A DNA stretch of 10,763 nucleotides from the NCBI GenBank assembly GCA_013314795.1, contig JABUEZ010000046.1, forward strand, positions 1 through 10,763, read 5' to 3'. The translations under genes and the position numbers were made by a program. The DNA comes from Candidatus Profundicultor aquiphilus. GTDB taxonomy: Bacteria > Atribacterota > Atribacteria > Atribacterales > Caldatribacteriaceae. Below are positions 7,244 to 10,763 of this stretch, one piece after another. Within the stretch, counting starts at the first letter, position 1. Each line of letters starts with the position of its first letter. The notes below the pieces were generated by a model. That model did not search any database, had not been told where the DNA came from, and was given only the letters and a program-made list of their open reading frames with translations.

Positions 7244-8020
7244 ATGGCTACCATCCTGAAAGTAGAAGGGCTCTGGAAGAATTTTGGTGGATTGACTGCA
7301 GTCAGTGATTATTTCCTGGAATTACCCGAAGGGGAAATTTACGGCCTCATCGGGCCAAATGGGGCTGGAAAGACCACGGTTTTTAATCTCATCAGTGGGG
7401 TTCTTAAGCCATCGAAGGGAAGGATTCTTTTTCAGGGGATAGACATTACCTGGTTTCGTCCCGATCAGATTGCTGCTCTGGGGCTTACCCGGACTTTCCA
7501 GAACCTGCGTCTTTTTCCTTCTTTAACCGTGGAGATGAATTTACGCATTGCCTATCATACCCATGCCCGGAGTGGGTTCCTGGCTGCACTCCTGAGTACA
7601 CCTTCTTTTTTCCGGGAAGAAAAGGAGATCGGGCAGAAAGTGGATCGGATTCTGGAACTCTTTGAGATGAGTGATTTTCGCGAGGAAATTGCTTCCAGCC
7701 TTCCCTATGGGTGGCAGAGGAAGCTTGATATCGCTCGAGCTCTGGTGTGTGAACCGCAGGTTCTTCTGCTCGATGAGCCTTCGGCAGGAATGAACACCAA
7801 AGAAGCCGAAGACCTGGCAGTTTTGATCCGGCGAATTCATGAAGAGTTTCGCCTTACCATGATGGTGGTGGAGCATCGGATGCCCTTTGTGATGGGTTTG
7901 GCTAGTCGTATTCAGGTGCTCGATTATGGTTCGGTGATTGCCTTTGGGACTCCTGAAGAAATCCGGAATAACCAGAAAGTGATTGAAGCTTATTTGGGAG
8001 TAGGTGATTTGATTGCTTAA
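7244..8020 (+). CDS. livG: LivG-type ATP-binding protein of the HAAT/LIV ABC importer
   Basis: This is one of the two cytoplasmic ATPases that power the importer. From ATG 7244 the product has 258 residues, normal for LivG. Visible motifs: Walker A GPNGAGKTT (37-45), Q-loop in LTRTFQNLRLFP (81-92), signature LPYGWQRKLDIARAL (153-167), Walker B LLLDEPSAGMN (174-184, including the LivG-typical alanine-glycine after DEPS), and H-loop VVEHRM (208-213). The signature carries tryptophan where LivG proteins commonly have glutamine (LSYGQQR). The start is chosen at ATG because GAGGAG (7234-7239) sits just upstream; the upstream in-frame TTG at 7232 would place this site inside the gene. The 3' end overlaps livF by eight bases. 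Confidence 0.95.
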   Translation: MATILKVEGLWKNFGGLTAVSDYFLELPEGEIYGLIGPNGAGKTTVFNLISGVLKPSKGRILFQGIDITWFRPDQIAALGLTRTFQNLRLFPSLTVEMNLRIAYHTHARSGFLAALLSTPSFFREEKEIGQKVDRILELFEMSDFREEIASSLPYGWQRKLDIARALVCEPQVLLLDEPSAGMNTKEAEDLAVLIRRIHEEFRLTMMVVEHRMPFVMGLASRIQVLDYGSVIAFGTPEEIRNNQKVIEAYLGVGDLIA

Positions 8021-8717
8021 GGTAGAAAATCTCACGGTCAAGTATGGTGTCATTCCAGCAGTTATGAATGTGAGTTTGACGGTGGGAAGGGGTCAGATTG
8101 TTGCCATCTTGGGAGCCAATGGAGCAGGGAAGACTACCACCCTCAAGGCTATTATGGGGGTTCTACGTCCAGCCAGTGGTCAGATCTCCTATCAGGGAGA
8201 AGATATCACCCACATGTCTCCTTCAAATCGGGTGAGGAAGGGAATTGCGCTTGTTCCGGAAGGTCGGGGAATCTTTAACCGCCTCACGGTGGAAGAGAAT
8301 CTTCTTTTGGGAGCGTATTCGCGTTCTGGAAATGATGTGATTATGAAGGATCTTAAAGAAGTGTATGCCCTCTTTCCGCGTCTGGAAGAAAGAAAAAAAC
8401 AAATTGCCGGTACCCTCTCGGGTGGTGAACAGCAGATGCTAGCTCTGGGGCGTGGCCTAATGTCGAAACCCCAACTCCTTCTTCTCGATGAGCCATCTCT
8501 TGGTCTTGCGCCCCTCGTGGTCCGGGAACTCTATGCTACGATTTCTCGGATTCGGGAGCAGGGGGTTACCATTCTTCTTGTGGAGCAGAGTGCCGCGGTG
8601 GCCCTGGGGGCATCGGATTATGCCTACGTTCTTGAGAGTGGAAGTCTGAAATTGTCTGGAAAGCCGGAAGAGCTCAAATCCCTGGAGGATGTAAAGCGAG
8701 TTTATTTAGGAGGATAA
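8013..8717 (+). CDS. livF: LivF-type ATP-binding protein of the HAAT/LIV ABC importer
   Basis: This is the second ATPase subunit, 234 residues, normal for LivF. Motifs: Walker A GANGAGKTT (34-42), VPEGRGIF (81-88) where LivF proteins carry Glu in the Q-loop position, signature LSGGEQQMLALGRGL (135-149), Walker B LLLLDEPSLGLAP (155-167), and VEQSA (190-194), where glutamine replaces the H-loop histidine. That replacement is the usual LivF form (VEQNA), not a defect. The start is TTG 8013, with AGGTGA (8002-8007) five bases upstream. The eight-base overlap with livG makes coupled translation likely. No ATG near the N-terminus fits the family start; the protein must begin close to LKVENLTVKYG. 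Confidence 0.95.
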   Translation: MLKVENLTVKYGVIPAVMNVSLTVGRGQIVAILGANGAGKTTTLKAIMGVLRPASGQISYQGEDITHMSPSNRVRKGIALVPEGRGIFNRLTVEENLLLGAYSRSGNDVIMKDLKEVYALFPRLEERKKQIAGTLSGGEQQMLALGRGLMSKPQLLLLDEPSLGLAPLVVRELYATISRIREQGVTILLVEQSAAVALGASDYAYVLESGSLKLSGKPEELKSLEDVKRVYLGG

Positions 8718-8721
8718 ACGG

Positions 8722-9621
8722 ATGTTTTCCTGGAGTTATTTTCTTCAGCAAACGATGAATGGTGTCATCCTCGGTTGTATCTATGCGCTTTTGGCGTTAG
8801 GGATGACGGTGGTCTATGGGATTCTACGCCTCATTAATTTTGCCCATGGGGCGCTCATTACTGTGGGTGCGTTTTTTGTATATTTCATTTTCTTTCGTGC
8901 CGGAATTAACCTGGCAGCGTCGCTACTTCTTGTGCTTGGTTTTGGAGGATTGATGGGGCTTCTGCTCGATGTCATTGCCTACCGGAAATTGCGGGGAGGG
9001 CCAGAAGTGGCGCTTCTCATTACCTCTTTAGGTTTTTATACCTTTGTGGAAAATTTCATGAAGATGGTGGTTTCGCCGCAGCCGTATTCCTTTAAGACCC
9101 CTGCGTATCTGGCAGTAATGTATAAAACATCTCTTCTGACTTTTCGTTCCATTGATGTCTTCATCATTGTTTCCTCGCTTTTAATCATGTTCATTTTTAA
9201 CCTGTTTGTGAAAAAAACCAGGATGGGTATTGCCATGCGGGCTACAGCCGAGAATCTGGAAGTGGCTCATCTTATGGGGATTGAGGTGAACCGGGTTATT
9301 GCTCTGGCTTTTGCCCTGGGCTCGGCCATTGCTGCTTTTACCGGATTTCTATGGGGGGCCAAATATGGGCAGATTGCCTATGATATGGGATTTTTAACCG
9401 GGGTTAAGGCGTTTGTGGCAGTGGTCGTGGGAGGGGTGGGGAGCATTCCCGGTGCCATGGTGGGTGGTTTTGTGCTGGGGCTGGCGGAAATCCTTTCCAT
9501 TGCCTTTTTGCCCACCCGATTTGCAGAATACCGGGATGGAATCGTCTTTGGGATTCTCATTCTGGTTTTGCTTTTGCGCCCGTCAGGGCTTATGGGAGTG
9601 AAGGAAGAGGTGCGGGTATGA
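8722..9621 (+). CDS. livH: LivH-type permease of the HAAT/LIV ABC importer
   Basis: This is an inner-membrane channel subunit, 299 residues, hydrophobic throughout. Family motifs are ALGMTVVYGILRLINFAHGA (25-44), the cytoplasmic coupling region RMGIAMRATAENLEVAHLMG (167-186) that contacts the ATPases, and VGGVGSIPGAMVGGFVLGL (236-254), ending in LLRPSGLMG. Hydrophobic segments lie near 12-33, 46-57, 65-84, 96-110, 145-162, 192-211, 226-262 and 272-286. The start ATG 8722 has AGGAGG (8708-8713) eight bases upstream, overlapping the end of livF. The stop overlaps the ATG of livM by four bases (ATGA). It pairs with LivM to form the transmembrane path. Confidence 0.95.
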   Translation: MFSWSYFLQQTMNGVILGCIYALLALGMTVVYGILRLINFAHGALITVGAFFVYFIFFRAGINLAASLLLVLGFGGLMGLLLDVIAYRKLRGGPEVALLITSLGFYTFVENFMKMVVSPQPYSFKTPAYLAVMYKTSLLTFRSIDVFIIVSSLLIMFIFNLFVKKTRMGIAMRATAENLEVAHLMGIEVNRVIALAFALGSAIAAFTGFLWGAKYGQIAYDMGFLTGVKAFVAVVVGGVGSIPGAMVGGFVLGLAEILSIAFLPTRFAEYRDGIVFGILILVLLLRPSGLMGVKEEVRV

Positions 9622-10631
9622 AACAAGGTATTCGAGCTGAATGGTATTTTCTTTTAGGGGGATTACTCCTTTTCGGAGGCGCGTTTCTGGCTACCCAATT
9701 CCTCAACCGCTATCTTCTCTACATTCTCGTTCTCATGGGGATTTATTCCATTGCTACCGTGAGTTTGAATCTCACCAACGGATATGCGGGCCTTTTCTCT
9801 CTGGGGCATGCGGCCTTCATGGCTATTGGGGCCTATACCTCGACGTTACTCACCTTTCCCCTGGCGCTTCGAGAGGCATACGAATTACCTATGCTTCCTG
9901 CTTTCTTGGGTGGGCCTAACTTTGTGTGGCCGTTTTTTCCGGCCATCTGTATGGGTGGAGTACTGGCAAGCGTGGCGGCTTTGCTTATTGGGGCACCGGT
10001 TCTGCGTCTGCGGGGTCATTATCTCTCGGTTGCATCGCTGGGGTTTGTGGTCATTGTGACAACTTTAGCTAAGACCATGAAGGGTCTTACTCGAGGGCCA
10101 ATGGGAATCAGTGCGATTCCTTCGTATACCAACATCTACTGGACCTACCTGTGGTTACTGATTACAGTGTATGTCATCTGGCGAATTGTCAATTCTCGTT
10201 TTGGAAGGGCCATGATGGCACTGCGGGAAGACGAGACCGCAGCGCAGGTGTTGGGGGTTTATCCCATGAAGTATAAGCTCATGTCTTTTGTGGTGGGAGC
10301 GTTCTTTGCCGGTGTGGCTGGAGGGTTGTATGCCCACTTCACCAAGGCGATTCGTCCCTTTGAGTTCTCTTTCTTTCTCACCTTCCAGATTGTGGTAATG
10401 CTGATTTTAGGAGGAATGGGAACGACTGCCGGTCCTATCGTGGGAGCGGTATCGCTCCTCACCTTACGTTACGCTTTGAAACCATTGGAGGAACATCTTA
10501 AAATCTATGGTCTTATCGAAATTATCTATGCGGTGCTCCTCATTGTGGTGATGCTCTTTAAACCGGAAGGATTGGTGGGTCAGAAAAGAGGGGTCAAGAA
10601 AATTACTGTAGGGGGGAAGAGCAGTGCGTAA
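9618..10631 (+). CDS. livM: LivM-type permease of the HAAT/LIV ABC importer
   Basis: This is the partner permease, 337 residues. Family motifs are SLNLTNGYAGLFSLGHAAFM (49-68), VLRLRGHYLSVASLGFVVIV (128-147), LTRGPMGISAIP (157-168), the coupling region SRFGRAMMALREDETAAQVL (193-212) and LGGMGTTAGPIVGA (264-277), ending in LFKPEGLVG. The start is ATG 9618 inside the end of livH, with GAGGTG (9607-9612) upstream. The C-terminal tail after FKPEGLVGQKRG is short and charged. The stop overlaps the GTG of the next gene by eight bases. The gene order binding protein-G-F-H-M differs from the common J/K-H-M-G-F order. Confidence 0.95.
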   Translation: MKQGIRAEWYFLLGGLLLFGGAFLATQFLNRYLLYILVLMGIYSIATVSLNLTNGYAGLFSLGHAAFMAIGAYTSTLLTFPLALREAYELPMLPAFLGGPNFVWPFFPAICMGGVLASVAALLIGAPVLRLRGHYLSVASLGFVVIVTTLAKTMKGLTRGPMGISAIPSYTNIYWTYLWLLITVYVIWRIVNSRFGRAMMALREDETAAQVLGVYPMKYKLMSFVVGAFFAGVAGGLYAHFTKAIRPFEFSFFLTFQIVVMLILGGMGTTAGPIVGAVSLLTLRYALKPLEEHLKIYGLIEIIYAVLLIVVMLFKPEGLVGQKRGVKKITVGGKSSA

Positions 10632-10763
10632 GAAGGTTCTGCATCAGGAGATGACGTATACTGACTTTAAGGAGGGTCGTTTCGATAAGGCGATTCTGGC
10701 TGTTGGTTCGGCGGAAAACCACGGTTTTCATCTTCCATTTGGGACCGATGCTCTGGTTGCTCA
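10624..10763 (+). CDS. Creatininase-family amidohydrolase (3' partial)
   Basis: The window ends 46 residues into this gene. The visible part has the family hallmark AVGSAENHGFHLPFGTDALV (26-45). E31, H33 and D42 have the same spacing as the metal ligands Glu34, His36 and Asp45 of Pseudomonas creatininase. The family (PF02633) includes creatinine amidohydrolase, a formyl-pyrimidine deformylase (ArfB) and the mycofactocin peptidase MftE, all metal-dependent hydrolases of amide-type bonds. The GTG start at 10624 lies inside the end of livM (overlap GTGCGTAA), with a G-rich run at 10611-10616 as the ribosome binding site. Position as the sixth gene of the transporter operon suggests that it acts on the imported compound. 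The exact substrate cannot be told from 46 residues. Confidence 0.85.
   Translation, partial: MRKKVLHQEMTYTDFKEGRFDKAILAVGSAENHGFHLPFGTDALVA

Noticed and set aside
7232..7246. TTG 7232 as the livG start
   Set aside because: It would put the ribosome binding site GAGGAG inside the gene; ATG 7244 fits both the site and the family N-terminus.

Overview
The window is an ordinary, gene-dense stretch of a bacterial chromosome with every recognisable gene on the + strand. It holds two transcription units separated by a roughly 700-base gap. The first unit (1-5314) is a nucleotide excision repair block: uvrA (5' end cut off by the window), uvrC, and a whiA-type DNA-binding protein gene, all overlapping by a few to a few tens of bases. 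The second unit (6014 to the right edge) is a branched-chain-amino-acid-type (LIV/HAAT family) ABC importer in the order binding protein, ATPase LivG, ATPase LivF, permease LivH, permease LivM. It is followed without a gap by the start of a creatininase-family amidohydrolase gene that runs off the window.

The gap (5315-6013) contains no intact gene. Its middle (about 5530-5725) carries a frameshifted, stop-containing relic of the C-terminal part of an IS256/Mutator-family transposase. Its right part carries two sigma-70-like promoters (TTGACT-16-TATAAT at 5832-5859 and TTGACT-18-TATAAA at 5959-5988) with a strong GC-rich hairpin (5878-5912) between them. The second promoter plus a strong ribosome binding site drives the transporter operon. 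A perfect 12-bp hairpin with a T run (7187-7214) sits between the binding-protein gene and livG and probably lowers expression of the downstream genes.

Organism: the base composition looks close to balanced and coding is very tight. The binding protein has a Sec signal peptide without a lipobox cysteine, which suggests a free periplasmic protein and thus a double-membrane cell. WhiA is best known from Firmicutes and Actinobacteria but also occurs in Thermotogota and some other deep-branching lineages. Together this points to an anaerobic, possibly thermophilic, diderm lineage such as Atribacterota or Thermotogota. That is inference only; Firmicutes and Synergistota are not excluded.

How the genes work together: UvrA finds DNA lesions with UvrB (not in the window), UvrC makes the two incisions, and WhiA is a regulator co-transcribed with them. 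In the second unit, the binding protein captures a solute and LivH/LivM move it across the membrane using ATP hydrolysis by LivG/LivF. The physically coupled creatininase-family hydrolase suggests that the imported solute could be an amide or cyclic amide that is hydrolysed in the cytoplasm, rather than leucine. No clearly new multi-gene system is visible. The best leads are the apparent CTG start of uvrC, the promoter-hairpin-promoter leader before the transporter, and the transporter-creatininase coupling.
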